A DNA stretch of 64,000 nucleotides, taken from positions 496,001 through 560,000 of the forward strand of contig NZ_JAMQOP010000002.1 of the NCBI RefSeq assembly GCF_031624495.1, written 5' to 3'. Positions 9,518 to 18,212 of this stretch are shown here, piece after piece. How positions within the stretch are numbered: the first letter of the stretch is position 1; the number at the start of each line of letters is the position of its first letter. Both the position numbers and the translations under genes were made by a program. This stretch comes from Halogeometricum sp. S1BR25-6 (GTDB lineage: Archaea > Halobacteriota > Halobacteria > Halobacteriales > Haloferacaceae). The notes beneath the pieces are model-generated. The model saw only the letters and a program-made list of their open reading frames with translations. It did not search any database and was not told where the DNA came from.

Positions 9518-9690
9518 GCGAATCAGAGACCGAACAGACGGGCGAGCACGCGACACGGCGCACGGGACAGGAGAACGAGTGCCGTCGCTGCGGCCGCAAG
9601 CAGGGACTCGTCGGTAAGTACGACATCAACCTGTGCCGGCAGTGCTTCCGCGAGGTCGCCCGCGACATGGGATTCAAGAAGTACAGATAA
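9514..9690 (+). CDS. rps14: 30S ribosomal protein uS14 (zinc-binding type)
   Basis: This 58-residue ORF is below common length cut-offs but clear. It has two Cys pairs, ECRRCGRK and LCRQCFRE, which bind zinc in the C+ form of uS14. It ends in the usual GFKKYR. The ATG at 9514 overlaps the uL5 stop, and the stop is 2 bases before the uS8 ATG. The N-terminal 20 residues are polar and haloarchaeal. Confidence 0.97.
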   Translation: MSESETEQTGEHATRRTGQENECRRCGRKQGLVGKYDINLCRQCFREVARDMGFKKYR

Positions 9691-9692
9691 CA

Positions 9693-10085
9693 ATGGCAGG
9701 AAACGACCCCCTCTCCAACGCTCTCGCCGGCGTGAACAACGCCGAGAGCGTCGGGCATCTGTCGCACGAGATACAGCCCGCCTCCAGCGTCATCGGCTCC
9801 GTCCTCGAGGTCTTCTACGACCGCGGGTACGTCGACGGCTTCGAGTTCGTCGACGACGGCAAGGCCGGAACGTTCGAGGTCGAACTGAACGGCGCTATCA
9901 ACGAATGTGGTGTCGTCAAGCCCCGCTACTCCGCGGGTGCCGACGAGTTCGAGAAGTGGGAGAAGCGATATCTCCCCGCCCGCGACTACGGGACGCTCAT
10001 CGTCACGACGAGCCACGGCGTCATGAGCCACTACGACGCCCGCGAACAGGGCATCGGTGGCCAAGTAATCGCCTACGTGTACTGA
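9693..10085 (+). CDS. rps8: 30S ribosomal protein uS8
   Basis: The protein has 130 residues from the ATG at 9693 (MAGNDPLSNALAGVNNAE). The frame extends upstream, but only through uS14. The C-terminal signature GTLIVTTSHGVMSHYDAREQ is intact. It binds the central domain of 16S rRNA. Confidence 0.97.
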   Translation: MAGNDPLSNALAGVNNAESVGHLSHEIQPASSVIGSVLEVFYDRGYVDGFEFVDDGKAGTFEVELNGAINECGVVKPRYSAGADEFEKWEKRYLPARDYGTLIVTTSHGVMSHYDAREQGIGGQVIAYVY

Positions 10086-10089
10086 GACA

Positions 10090-10626
10090 ATGAACCGAGT
10101 AGAAATCGAAATTCCGGACGACGTCTCGGCCGAGATCAAGAATCTCGACCTCACCATCGAAGGCCCCAACGGGAGCGTCACGAAGACGCTCTGGTACCCC
10201 GCCGTCAGCGTGACGGTGGAGGACGGTCACATCGTCATCGAGTCCAACGACGACAAGGCGAAGACGAACGCGACCGTCGGCACCTTCGAGAGCCACGTGG
10301 AGAACATGCTCTACGGCGTCACCGATGGATGGGAGTACAAGATGGAAATCTACTACGCCCACTTCCCGATGCAGGTGAACGTGCAGGGCGACGAGGTCGA
10401 AATCGAGAACTTCCTCGGCGAGAAAGCGCCGCGGCACGCGAAGGTCCGCGGCGACACGCAAGTACAGGTCGACGGCGAAGAAGTGGTCCTGACCGGCCCC
10501 AACAAGGAGGACGTCGGGCAGACCGCCGCCGATATCGAACAGCTCACCCGCGTGAACGACAAGGACACGCGCGTCTTCCAGGACGGCGTGTACATCACGC
10601 AGAAACCGGAGAAGGAGACGGTCTAA
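10090..10626 (+). CDS. rpl6: 50S ribosomal protein uL6
   Basis: The protein has 178 residues with two alpha/beta repeats. It shows the archaeal motifs LTIEGPNGSVTKTLWYP and VEIENFLGEKAPRHAKV. It lies near the factor-binding site of the large subunit. The stop abuts the eL32 ATG with no gap. Confidence 0.97.
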   Translation: MNRVEIEIPDDVSAEIKNLDLTIEGPNGSVTKTLWYPAVSVTVEDGHIVIESNDDKAKTNATVGTFESHVENMLYGVTDGWEYKMEIYYAHFPMQVNVQGDEVEIENFLGEKAPRHAKVRGDTQVQVDGEEVVLTGPNKEDVGQTAADIEQLTRVNDKDTRVFQDGVYITQKPEKETV

Positions 10627-11331
10627 ATGGCTGACGAAGAGATCCAAGAACTCGAAGACATCAGCGGCGTCGGTCCCTCGAAGGCCGAGGCGCTCCGCGA
10701 GGCCGGCTACGAGTCGGTCGAGGACGTGAAGGCCGCGAGCCAGTCCGAACTGGCCGAGGTCGACGGCGTCGGGAACGCGCTCGCCGCGCGTATCAAAGCC
10801 GACGTCGGCGGCCTCGAAGTCTCCGAAGACACCGAGGCGGAAGTCGAAGAGGAGACCGAGGAGCCGGAGAGCGAGGAAGCGGACGTGGAGACGGAACTCC
10901 AACCCCGCGGGCACGCGGACAAGACGCCCGACCTCGACTCGGACACCGCGGCTGCGCTCGCACAGAAGCACCGCGAGGGCAAGCCCGCCTTCCGGCGGCA
11001 GGACTACCACAAGAAGAAGCGGACGCCCGAATCGTGGCGGAAGCCCCGCGGCAACCTCTCGAAGCAGCGCCGCGGCGTCAAGGGCAAGGGGCCGAAAGTC
11101 GAGTCGGGCTACCGCTCGCCGAAGGCCGCCCGCGGTCTCCACCCGTCCGGCTTCGAGGAGGTTCACGTCCACAACGTGAACGACCTCGAAGGCGTCGACG
11201 GCGACACCGAGGCCGTCCGCATCGCCTCCTCCGTCGGCGCTCGCAAGCGCGAGCGCATCGAGGAGGAAGCCGAGGACCGACAGATTCGCGTCCTCAACCC
11301 CACCTACGTCGAAGTGGAGGTCGACGAATGA
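10627..11331 (+). CDS. rpl32e: 50S ribosomal protein eL32 with an N-terminal helix-hairpin-helix domain
   Basis: The protein has 234 residues. The first 60 form a helix-hairpin-helix unit ([19 protein letters not shown] and [15 protein letters not shown]). An acidic linker follows, and then the true eL32 core ([20 protein letters not shown] and [16 protein letters not shown]). Haloarchaeal eL32 is known to carry such an N-terminal extension. eL19 overlaps its stop by 4 bases. Confidence 0.97.
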   Translation: MADEEIQELEDISGVGPSKAEALREAGYESVEDVKAASQSELAEVDGVGNALAARIKADVGGLEVSEDTEAEVEEETEEPESEEADVETELQPRGHADKTPDLDSDTAAALAQKHREGKPAFRRQDYHKKKRTPESWRKPRGNLSKQRRGVKGKGPKVESGYRSPKAARGLHPSGFEEVHVHNVNDLEGVDGDTEAVRIASSVGARKRERIEEEAEDRQIRVLNPTYVEVEVDE

Positions 11332-11783
11332 CCGATCTGAAAGCCCAACGACGCATGGCCTCCGACGTCCTCGACGTCGGAAAGAGCCGCATCTGGTTCG
11401 ACCCGGAGGAACAGGCCGAAATCGCGGAAGCCATCACCCGAGAGGACATCCGCGAACTCGCCGACGAGGGAACGATTCGCATCAAGGATGCGAAGAGCAA
11501 CTCGAAGGGACGCGCCCGCGAACGCGCCGAGAAGCGTTCCTACGGTCACCGGAAGGGCCCCGGCTCCCGCAAAGGGAAGTCCGGCGGTCGGAAGAGCTCG
11601 AAGGACGAATGGATCAGCCGAATCCGCGCGCAGCGTCGTCGCCTGAAGGAGCTTCGCGACGACGGGCCGCTGACGCCGACGCAGTACCGCGAACTGTACA
11701 ACAAGGCGTCCGGCGGCGAGTTCGACAGCGTGGACAGGCTCGAAGCGTACGCACGAAACAACTACGACGTGGAGATAGAATAA
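11328..11783 (+). CDS. rpl19e: 50S ribosomal protein eL19
   Basis: The protein has 151 residues from the ATG at 11328, which overlaps the eL32 stop. It begins [18 protein letters not shown]. The basic stretch [20 protein letters not shown] and [16 protein letters not shown] are typical. Upstream in-frame sequence belongs to eL32 and is not part of the gene. Confidence 0.97.
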   Translation: MTDLKAQRRMASDVLDVGKSRIWFDPEEQAEIAEAITREDIRELADEGTIRIKDAKSNSKGRARERAEKRSYGHRKGPGSRKGKSGGRKSSKDEWISRIRAQRRRLKELRDDGPLTPTQYRELYNKASGGEFDSVDRLEAYARNNYDVEIE

Positions 11784-12337
11784 TGGCGACAGGACCACGC
11801 TACAAGGTGCCGATGCGACGTCGCCGGGAAGTCCGGACGGATTACCACCAGAGGTTGCGCCTGCTGAAATCGGGCAAACCCCGCCTCGTTGCTCGTCTGA
11901 GCAACAAGCACGTCAGGGCGCAGCTGGTTACCCCCGGACCGAACGGAGACGAAACGCACGCGGCCGCCTCCTCGGAGGACCTCGCGGAGTACGGCTGGGA
12001 AGCCCCCACGGGCAATCTCCCCAGCGCGTACCTCACGGGCTTCCTCGCGGGGACGCGGGCGCTGGAGGCCGGCCTCGAAGAGGCCGTCCTCGACATCGGC
12101 CTGAACACGGCGACGCCCGGAAACAAGGTGTTCGCGGTTCAGGAAGGAGCGATAGACGCTGGCCTCGAAATCCCGCACAACGAGTCGGTGCTCGCGGACT
12201 GGTCGCGTAACCGCGGCGAGCACATCGCCGAGTACGCAGAGCAGCTCGACGAGCCGCTGTACGGCGGCGATTTCGACGCCACGAACCTACCCGAGCACTT
12301 CGACGACGTGCTCGAACGACTTCAGGAGGACGCATGA
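11783..12337 (+). CDS. rpl18: 50S ribosomal protein uL18
   Basis: The protein has 184 residues from the ATG at 11783, sharing one base with the eL19 stop (TAATG). It begins [20 protein letters not shown], with the 5S rRNA-binding region [19 protein letters not shown]. The C-terminal half is the archaeal/eukaryotic extension. Confidence 0.97.
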   Translation: MATGPRYKVPMRRRREVRTDYHQRLRLLKSGKPRLVARLSNKHVRAQLVTPGPNGDETHAAASSEDLAEYGWEAPTGNLPSAYLTGFLAGTRALEAGLEEAVLDIGLNTATPGNKVFAVQEGAIDAGLEIPHNESVLADWSRNRGEHIAEYAEQLDEPLYGGDFDATNLPEHFDDVLERLQEDA

Positions 12338-12981
12338 GCCAACGCAACAGCAACGGCTGGGAGCCGCGAACGCGGCTCGGCCGCATGGTACAGGACGGCG
12401 ACGTCACCTCGATGCAGCAGGCGCTCGACACCGGACTTCCGCTCAAGGAGGCCGAAATCGTCGACCAGCTCCTGCCCGGACTCGAAGACGAGGTGCTCGA
12501 CATCAACATGGTTCAGCGCATGACCGACTCCGGTCGGCGCGTGAAGTTCCGTTGTGTCGTCGCCATCGGGAACCGCGACGGGTTCCTCGGCTACGCCGAG
12601 GCCCGAGACGACCAGGTCGGGTCGGCCATCCAGAAGGCCATCGACGTGGCGAAGCTGAACATCATCAAGGTCGACCGCGGCTCCGGTTCGTGGGAGGACT
12701 CCGCCGGCGGCGTGAACTCCCTCACCCGGAAGGCCGAGGGGAAGGCCGGCTCCGTGACGGTCGAGATCATGCCCGCACCGCAGGGCCTCGGCCTCGCGGC
12801 CGCAGAGACCGTTCGGAACATCCTCGAACTGGCCGGCGTGCAGGACGCCTGGACCCGCTCGAACGGGAACACGCGGACGACGGTCAACCTCGCGAAGGCG
12901 ACGTACAACGCGCTGAAGAACGCCTCGCAGTCGCGCACCCCGCGGCGCGCGCGAGAGAAGCAGCAGGAGGCTGGCAACTGA
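12334..12981 (+). CDS. rps5: 30S ribosomal protein uS5
   Basis: The protein has 215 residues. The N-terminal double-stranded RNA-binding fold contains [20 protein letters not shown], and the C-terminal domain contains [19 protein letters not shown]. It supports decoding accuracy at the mRNA entry site. It overlaps uL18 by 4 bases and uL30 by one. Confidence 0.97.
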   Translation: MSQRNSNGWEPRTRLGRMVQDGDVTSMQQALDTGLPLKEAEIVDQLLPGLEDEVLDINMVQRMTDSGRRVKFRCVVAIGNRDGFLGYAEARDDQVGSAIQKAIDVAKLNIIKVDRGSGSWEDSAGGVNSLTRKAEGKAGSVTVEIMPAPQGLGLAAAETVRNILELAGVQDAWTRSNGNTRTTVNLAKATYNALKNASQSRTPRRAREKQQEAGN

Positions 12982-13445
12982 TGCAAGCCATCGTGCAGCT
13001 TCGCGGCGACGTGAACATGAGCGAGGCCACCCACGACACGCTGAAGATGCTCAACATCCACAGCGTGAACCACTGCGCGTTCGTCCCCGAGACGGACACG
13101 TATCGCGGGATGATCACGAAGGTCAACGACTACGTCGCGCACGGCGAACCGAGCGCCGACGTGGTCGAGACGCTCCTGCGGACGCGCGCCGAACCCGCGG
13201 AGGGTTCCGAGACGGTCGACGACGACTGGATCGCAGAGCACACCGACTACGACGACGTCTCCGCACTCGCGGAGGCCGTCGTCGACGAGGAGACGACGCT
13301 GCGCGAGCAGGGTCTCTCCCCCGTGCTTCGCCTGCACCCGCCGCGCGGCGGTCACAAGGGCCAAAAGCACGTCACCAAAGAGGGCGGTCAGCTCGGACAA
13401 CACGAGACCGAGCAGATCGACGAACTCCTGGAGGATATGCGATGA
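12981..13445 (+). CDS. rpl30: 50S ribosomal protein uL30
   Basis: The protein has 154 residues from the ATG at 12981 ([20 protein letters not shown]). It is of the longer archaeal type, with the C-terminal RLHPPRGGHKGQKHVTKEGG segment. Upstream in-frame codons lie within uS5. It overlaps uL15 by 4 bases. Confidence 0.97.
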   Translation: MQAIVQLRGDVNMSEATHDTLKMLNIHSVNHCAFVPETDTYRGMITKVNDYVAHGEPSADVVETLLRTRAEPAEGSETVDDDWIAEHTDYDDVSALAEAVVDEETTLREQGLSPVLRLHPPRGGHKGQKHVTKEGGQLGQHETEQIDELLEDMR

Positions 13446-13939
13446 CCTCGAAGAAACGACGACAGCGCGGTTCTCGCACGCACGGCGGCGGCACACACAA
13501 GAACCGGCGCGGCGCCGGCAACCGCGGCGGACGCGGCCGCGCGGGACGCGCCAAACACGAGTTCCACAACTACGAACCGCTCGGGAAACACGGCTTCGAC
13601 CGACCCGAGAAGGCGAAAGACACCGTCGTCGAGGTAAAGGTGCAGAAACTCGACGAGGACGCGGCGCTTCTCGCGGCCGACGACGTGGCCGAGAAGGACG
13701 GCGACGCCTATCGCGTCGACGCTCGCGACGTGGCCGAGGACGGCTACGACGCCGACGTCGTGAAAGTGCTCGGCGGCGGGCAGGTCCGACAGGAACTGCA
13801 CGTCGTCGCCGACGCATTCACCGCGGGCGCCGTCGAACTCATCGAGGAAGCCGGCGGCAGCGCCGAACTCTCCGAGCGCGGGGAGGAGGCGCAATCCGAA
13901 GAAGATAACTCGGACGAGGAAGAAAGCTCCGAAGAGTAA
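13442..13939 (+). CDS. rpl15: 50S ribosomal protein uL15
   Basis: The protein has 165 residues. It starts MTSKKRRQRGSRTHGGGTHK, a basic Gly-rich tail that threads into 23S rRNA, and ends with a haloarchaeal acidic tail (SEEDNSDEEESSEE). secY follows after 3 bases. The L15-SecY pairing is conserved in archaea and bacteria. Confidence 0.97.
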   Translation: MTSKKRRQRGSRTHGGGTHKNRRGAGNRGGRGRAGRAKHEFHNYEPLGKHGFDRPEKAKDTVVEVKVQKLDEDAALLAADDVAEKDGDAYRVDARDVAEDGYDADVVKVLGGGQVRQELHVVADAFTAGAVELIEEAGGSAELSERGEEAQSEEDNSDEEESSEE

Positions 13940-13942
13940 CAT

Positions 13943-15409
13943 ATGGGATGGAAGGAGGCCGCCGAACCGGTGCTGACGCGGATGCCTGCAGTCGCCCGTC
14001 CGGAAGGGCACGTTCCGTTCCGCCGAAAACTCGGCTGGACGGCGGGCATCCTCGTGATGTATTTCTTCTTGACGAACGTGACGATGTTCGGTCTGCAGAC
14101 GCAGACCGCCGGGGGGGACTTCTACGGGCAGTTCCGTAGCATCCTCGCCGGGTCGCAGGGGTCGATACTCCAGTTGGGTATCGGTCCCATCGTCACGGCG
14201 AGCATCGTTCTGCAACTGCTCGGCGGCGCCGACCTGCTCGGCTTGGACACCGACGACCCCCGGGACCAGATCCTCTATCAGGGGCTTCAGAAGCTGCTGG
14301 TGGTCGTGATGATCTGTCTCACCGGACTGCCGATGGTGCTCGCGGGTGGCTACTTACCCGCGAGCCAGCAGGTCGCGCAGTCGCTCGGCGTCGGCCTCGG
14401 CGGCGTGAAGGCGATCATCTTCGCGCAGATGTTCGTCGGCGGCATCCTCATCCTGTTCATGGACGAGATCGTGAGCAAGTGGGGCGTCGGATCCGGTGTC
14501 GGGCTGTTCATCATCGCGGGCGTCAGCCAGCAGCTCGTCGCCGGGCTGTTCAGCTGGGAGGCCCTCGGTGGCGCCTCGGGGCTGTTCCCGACGTGGATCG
14601 GCATCCTCACCGGCGCCGTCGACATCGGCTCGCCGCTCTCGCCGGGCGGACTGTCCGACATCTTCCTCGGACAGGGCCAACTGCTCGCGCTGCTCACGAC
14701 GCTGTTCATCTTCGGCATCGTCGTGTACGCCGAGAGCGTCCGGGTCGAGATTCCGCTGTCGCACGCCCGCGTGAAGGGCGCCCGCGGCCGCTTCCCGGTG
14801 AAGCTCATCTACGCGAGCGTCCTGCCGATGATCCTCGTGCGCGCCCTGCAGGCCAACATCCAGTTCCTCGGGCAGATCCTGAACAACTGGACCGGTCTGC
14901 CGGCGTGGGCGGGCACCTACAGTCAGGGACAGGTCACCGGCGGCCTGTTCTACTACCTCGCACCCATCCAATCGCGCGGCGACTGGATGTGGTTCCTCGG
15001 GCTGACCTCCCAAGAACCCGCGCAGATCCTCCTGCGCGTCCTCATCGACCTGACGTTCATGGTCGTCGGTGGCGCCATCTTCGCCATCTTCTGGGTCGAG
15101 ACGACCGGGATGGGCCCCGAGTCCACCGCACAGCAGATTCAGAACTCCGGGATGCAGATTCCCGGCTTCCGGCGCAACCCGCAGGTGATCGAGAAGGTGA
15201 TGGAGCGGTACATCCCGCAGGTCACCGTCATCGGCGGCGCCTTAGTCGGACTGCTCGCGGTCATGGCGAACATGCTCGGCACCATCGGATCGGTCTCCGG
15301 AACGGGACTGCTGCTGACGGTCTCCATCACGTACAAACTGTACGAGGAGATCGCAGAGGAGCAGTTGATGGAGATGCACCCGATGATGCGCAACATGTTC
15401 GGCGGCTAA
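13943..15409 (+). CDS. secY: Preprotein translocase subunit SecY
   Basis: The protein has 488 residues with about ten hydrophobic membrane spans. It shows the archaeal Sec61-alpha pattern, such as GIGPIVTASIVLQLLGG in TM2, the loop VEIPLSHARVKGARGRFPVK and LYEEIAEEQLMEMHPMMRNM at the C-terminus. It forms the protein-conducting channel with SecE and Sec61-beta, which are not in this window. It ends the ribosomal operon. A T7 run and GC-rich DNA follow. Confidence 0.97.
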   Translation: MGWKEAAEPVLTRMPAVARPEGHVPFRRKLGWTAGILVMYFFLTNVTMFGLQTQTAGGDFYGQFRSILAGSQGSILQLGIGPIVTASIVLQLLGGADLLGLDTDDPRDQILYQGLQKLLVVVMICLTGLPMVLAGGYLPASQQVAQSLGVGLGGVKAIIFAQMFVGGILILFMDEIVSKWGVGSGVGLFIIAGVSQQLVAGLFSWEALGGASGLFPTWIGILTGAVDIGSPLSPGGLSDIFLGQGQLLALLTTLFIFGIVVYAESVRVEIPLSHARVKGARGRFPVKLIYASVLPMILVRALQANIQFLGQILNNWTGLPAWAGTYSQGQVTGGLFYYLAPIQSRGDWMWFLGLTSQEPAQILLRVLIDLTFMVVGGAIFAIFWVETTGMGPESTAQQIQNSGMQIPGFRRNPQVIEKVMERYIPQVTVIGGALVGLLAVMANMLGTIGSVSGTGLLLTVSITYKLYEEIAEEQLMEMHPMMRNMFGG

Positions 15410-15431
15410 GCGCGGCCACCCCGCGTGCGGA

Positions 15432-15438
15432 TTTTTTT
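15432..15438 (+). terminator. Likely transcription terminator after secY
   Basis: A run of seven T residues starts 22 bases after the secY stop and follows the GC-rich gcgcggccaccccgcgtgcgg. Oligo-T tracts end transcription in archaea. It is one of the longest T runs in the window. Confidence 0.6.
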
Positions 15439-15562
15439 GACGCTCCGTTCGGAGAGCGGCGGCACCGTCTGTCGCTTCGGTTTCGCTCTCGCCTCCGTTC
15501 GGCGTTCGCAGCGGAGAGCGGCCGCCCGAAGCTATTTCGGACGCTCGTGGTTTGTTCACGCT

Positions 15563-17479
15563 ATGCAAGCCGATTTTAAGCCGCTCGAACACTACGGGGT
15601 GATCGGCAACCTTGAGACGTGCGCGCTCGTCGGCCGGGACGGCGCCGTTGACTGGTGCTGTCTGCCGCACGTCTACTCGCCGAGCGTGTTCGCCGCGATA
15701 CTCGACCCGGACGTAGGGGGGCGATTCGCCGTCGCCCCCGCCGGGGAGTTCGAGTCCGAGCAGGCGTACCTCTCGCGGACGAACGTCCTGCAGACGACGT
15801 TCGAGACGGCGTCGGGGACGATGACCGTGACCGACTTCATGCCGGTCGTGGAGGCGAACAACGAGGAACAACCGGACGTGCGCGGGCTCTACCGAAAGGT
15901 GACCTGCACCGAGGGCTCCGTGGAGGTGGCCGTCGAGTTCGACCCGCAGTTCGACTACGGGCGCGCCGACACCTCGGTGGACGCGGTGACGGACGGCGTG
16001 ACCGCGACGGGTGACGACGGGCATCTGTACCTCTCGACGCCGACGCCGTTGAACGCCGAAGATGGCACGGCCCGGGCGACGTACCGCCTCGACGCGCACG
16101 ACACGCAGTGGTACGTTCTCCAGTACGACATGGACTCGCCGACGGACGCCGAGGACTGCGAGCGACTGTTGGAGGAGACCGCACAGTACTGGCGGGAGTG
16201 GGCGCACTCCTGCGTCGAGTCGGAGTGTCTGTTCGGCGGCCGGGCGCACGAGTACGTCGTCCGTTCGGAACTCGTGCTCAAACTGCTCAACTACCGCGAG
16301 ACGGGAGCGCTGGTCGCGGCGCCGACCACGTCGCTGCCGGAGAACGTCGGCGGGGTGCGTAACTGGGACTACCGCTACTCGTGGATTCGCGACGGGGGAA
16401 TCACGGTCCGCGCGCTGACGAACCTCGGCCACGTCGAGGAGGCGGCCGACTACGTGCACCGCTTCCTGAAGCTGAGCCTCAGGGGGGATTCGGCGGAGGT
16501 TCGGCCGCTGTACGGCGTCGAGGGCGATGGCGAGTTAGAAGAGGAGGAACTGGGCCACCTCCGCGGCTACCGCGACTCCAGACCGGTGCGCATCGGCAAC
16601 GAGGCGGCCGAGCAACAACAACTCGACGTGTACGGCGACCTGGTGCTCGCGATGTACCAGCGGTTCTGGAGCGACGGACAGAACGTGACCGACGAGGACT
16701 GGAAGGCGCTCTGCGACATCGCCGACTACGTCTGCGAACACTGGGACGACGAGGGAGCGGGCATCTGGGAACTGCGCGGGGAGCCCAGACACCTCGTCTA
16801 CTCGAAGGTGATGTGCTGGGTGGCGCTCGACCGGAGCATCCGACTCGCCGACCGAACGGGACGGGAGGGACCCGTCGACCGCTGGCAGGAGTACCGCGAA
16901 GAGATAAAAGAGACCGTCTTAGAGCGGGGGTTCGACGAGGACCTGAACAGCTTCACGCAGTCGTTCGAGGGCGACGAACTGGACGCTTCCAGCCTCCTCA
17001 TCGTACTCTCGGGCATCCTCCCGTTCGACGACGAGCGCATCGTCGGCACCGTCGACGCCGTGCGCGAGCATCTGACCACCGACGACGGCCTCGTCTTCCG
17101 CTACGAGGACGACGGCCTTCCCGGCGAAGAGGGGGCATTCGTGTTCTGTTCGTTCTGGCTGGTCGACGCCCTCGTCGCCACCGACCGGGTCGAGGAGGCG
17201 TGGGACGTCTTCGAGAGCGTCCTCGAACACGCGAGTCCGCTCGGGTTGTTCGCCGAGGAGATAAACCCCGACTCGGGCAGACAGATAGGCAATTTCCCGC
17301 AGGGCTTCAGCCACATCGGACTGATCAACAGCGCGCTGTACCTCCGCGAGGCCGAGTACGGATGGGCGACGGTCGGTCCGCTGGGGCAGGCGACGCTGAT
17401 TCAGGAGCGAGAGGCGGAGCGAGGGAAGGACAGAGACGGAGGCGTGACGGCCGAGGCGCCGCGGCACGACGAGGCCTGA
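15563..17479 (+). CDS. Glycoside hydrolase family 15 protein (glucoamylase-like)
   Basis: The protein has 638 residues from the ATG at 15563 (MQADFKPLEHYGVIGNLETC). The N-terminal beta-sandwich is followed by an (alpha/alpha)6 barrel. The barrel has GGVRNWDYRYSWIRDG at about residue 263, the probable general acid Glu402 in GIWELRGEPRH, and the probable base Glu near 565 in LFAEEINPDSG, followed by GNFPQGFSHIGLINSA. All are GH15 hallmarks. Members hydrolyse alpha-glucosidic bonds from chain ends (glucoamylase, glucodextranase) or trehalose; which applies cannot be told here. No signal peptide is seen, so the enzyme is likely cytoplasmic. Up to 46 upstream residues are in frame but unlikely. 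Confidence 0.9.
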   Translation: MQADFKPLEHYGVIGNLETCALVGRDGAVDWCCLPHVYSPSVFAAILDPDVGGRFAVAPAGEFESEQAYLSRTNVLQTTFETASGTMTVTDFMPVVEANNEEQPDVRGLYRKVTCTEGSVEVAVEFDPQFDYGRADTSVDAVTDGVTATGDDGHLYLSTPTPLNAEDGTARATYRLDAHDTQWYVLQYDMDSPTDAEDCERLLEETAQYWREWAHSCVESECLFGGRAHEYVVRSELVLKLLNYRETGALVAAPTTSLPENVGGVRNWDYRYSWIRDGGITVRALTNLGHVEEAADYVHRFLKLSLRGDSAEVRPLYGVEGDGELEEEELGHLRGYRDSRPVRIGNEAAEQQQLDVYGDLVLAMYQRFWSDGQNVTDEDWKALCDIADYVCEHWDDEGAGIWELRGEPRHLVYSKVMCWVALDRSIRLADRTGREGPVDRWQEYREEIKETVLERGFDEDLNSFTQSFEGDELDASSLLIVLSGILPFDDERIVGTVDAVREHLTTDDGLVFRYEDDGLPGEEGAFVFCSFWLVDALVATDRVEEAWDVFESVLEHASPLGLFAEEINPDSGRQIGNFPQGFSHIGLINSALYLREAEYGWATVGPLGQATLIQEREAERGKDRDGGVTAEAPRHDEA

Positions 17480-17604
17480 GTCGGGGTCGAATCCCGCTCG
17501 CGGTGTCCGGCTTCACTCACGCGTCGACGCGAACCCTCGAACTCCATCGGCGTCGTCGATGTCCCTTTGTCGCCGGAGTGGGTATCGTTCACCTCGTCGA
17601 CCAG

Positions 17605-17622
17605 GATATCAAGATTGATATC
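17605..17622. repeat. Perfect inverted repeat in the gap after the GH15 gene
   Basis: GATATCA, the spacer agat, then TGATATC. The arms are AT-rich in GC-rich DNA and lie about ten bases before the TATA-like aatttatc. It resembles an operator, but no gene clearly starts beside it. Confidence 0.6.
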
Positions 17623-17860
17623 TGAGCGGAAGAATTTATCAGCCCGTCTCCCCCAAGTGATACTGTCGGCGCGCGGCGCGGTCTTCCGAAAGCCGCCGGC
17701 GGGTCGACGTGTGCGGGTCGTTCGACGCGACGCGCGTACACATTCATCAGTAATCCAATTCGCCGCTGTCGGCCGCGCCGGCGGGCCGTCGCTCGCGCGA
17801 CCGCTCCCCCCGGCGGGGCTCTCTCGAAGGGCCTCGTCGGCGCTCGGTCGACCCGAAACG

Positions 17861-17956
17861 GGACTGCCTACCCCCCGCACCGGGTCGCCGCGGCCGTCCG
17901 GGACTGCCTACCCCCCGCACCGGGTCGCCGCGGCCGTCCAGGACTGCCTACCCCTC
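17861..17956. repeat. 40-bp tandem repeat, two full copies and a partial third
   Basis: Copies start at 17861 and 17901 with ggactgcctacccccc and differ only at the last base. A third, partial copy starts at 17941 and diverges after about 15 bases (ggactgcctacccct). The unit contains no clear ORF and lies between two plus-strand genes. The near identity points to recent duplication. Confidence 0.9.
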
Positions 17957-18212
17957 GGACGGGCGCACCGAGTCGCCGAACCGACCGACATCACGCGCGT
18001 GCGGCGGTCCATCCCGACGGACCGCCCCGGGTGCGGCGGCGATTGGTCTCTCCTTCGACACCCACATCTCAGATACGTCTCGCGACAAGCGTTTAGACGG
18101 TCGCCGCGGTAATGGTCTGTATGTCCGACGCGACCAGGTGCGCGCAGCGTCGTCCCCGAAGCAACAGCGCCGGCGTCCTCCCGACGCCGACGCGCCGGTC
18201 GGGGGTGCCCGC

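Larger units (their letters stand above)
17480..18212. other. Intergenic stretch without a supported gene
   Basis: This 733-base gap contains ORFs only with Arg/Ser/Pro-rich shadow-like translations. It holds a perfect dyad at 17605-17622, an AT-rich aatttatc at 17633-17640 that could be a promoter element, and a 40-bp tandem repeat at 17861-17956. A 31-codon reading frame from the ATG at 18121 ends on the GTG proposed as start of the next gene. No RNA gene was recognised. Confidence 0.6.

Noticed and set aside
15425-15562. 46-residue N-terminal extension of the GH15 protein
   Set aside because: The extension is Arg/Ser/Phe-rich and starts inside the secY terminator area. The ATG at 15563 gives a typical GH15 N-terminus.
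17861-17956. Possible CRISPR array
   Set aside because: The copies are directly adjacent with no unique spacers, and no cas gene is present.
17567-18112. 181-codon ORF across the gap after the GH15 gene
   Set aside because: It crosses the 40-bp repeats and has shadow-like composition. Acidic haloarchaeal protein character is missing.
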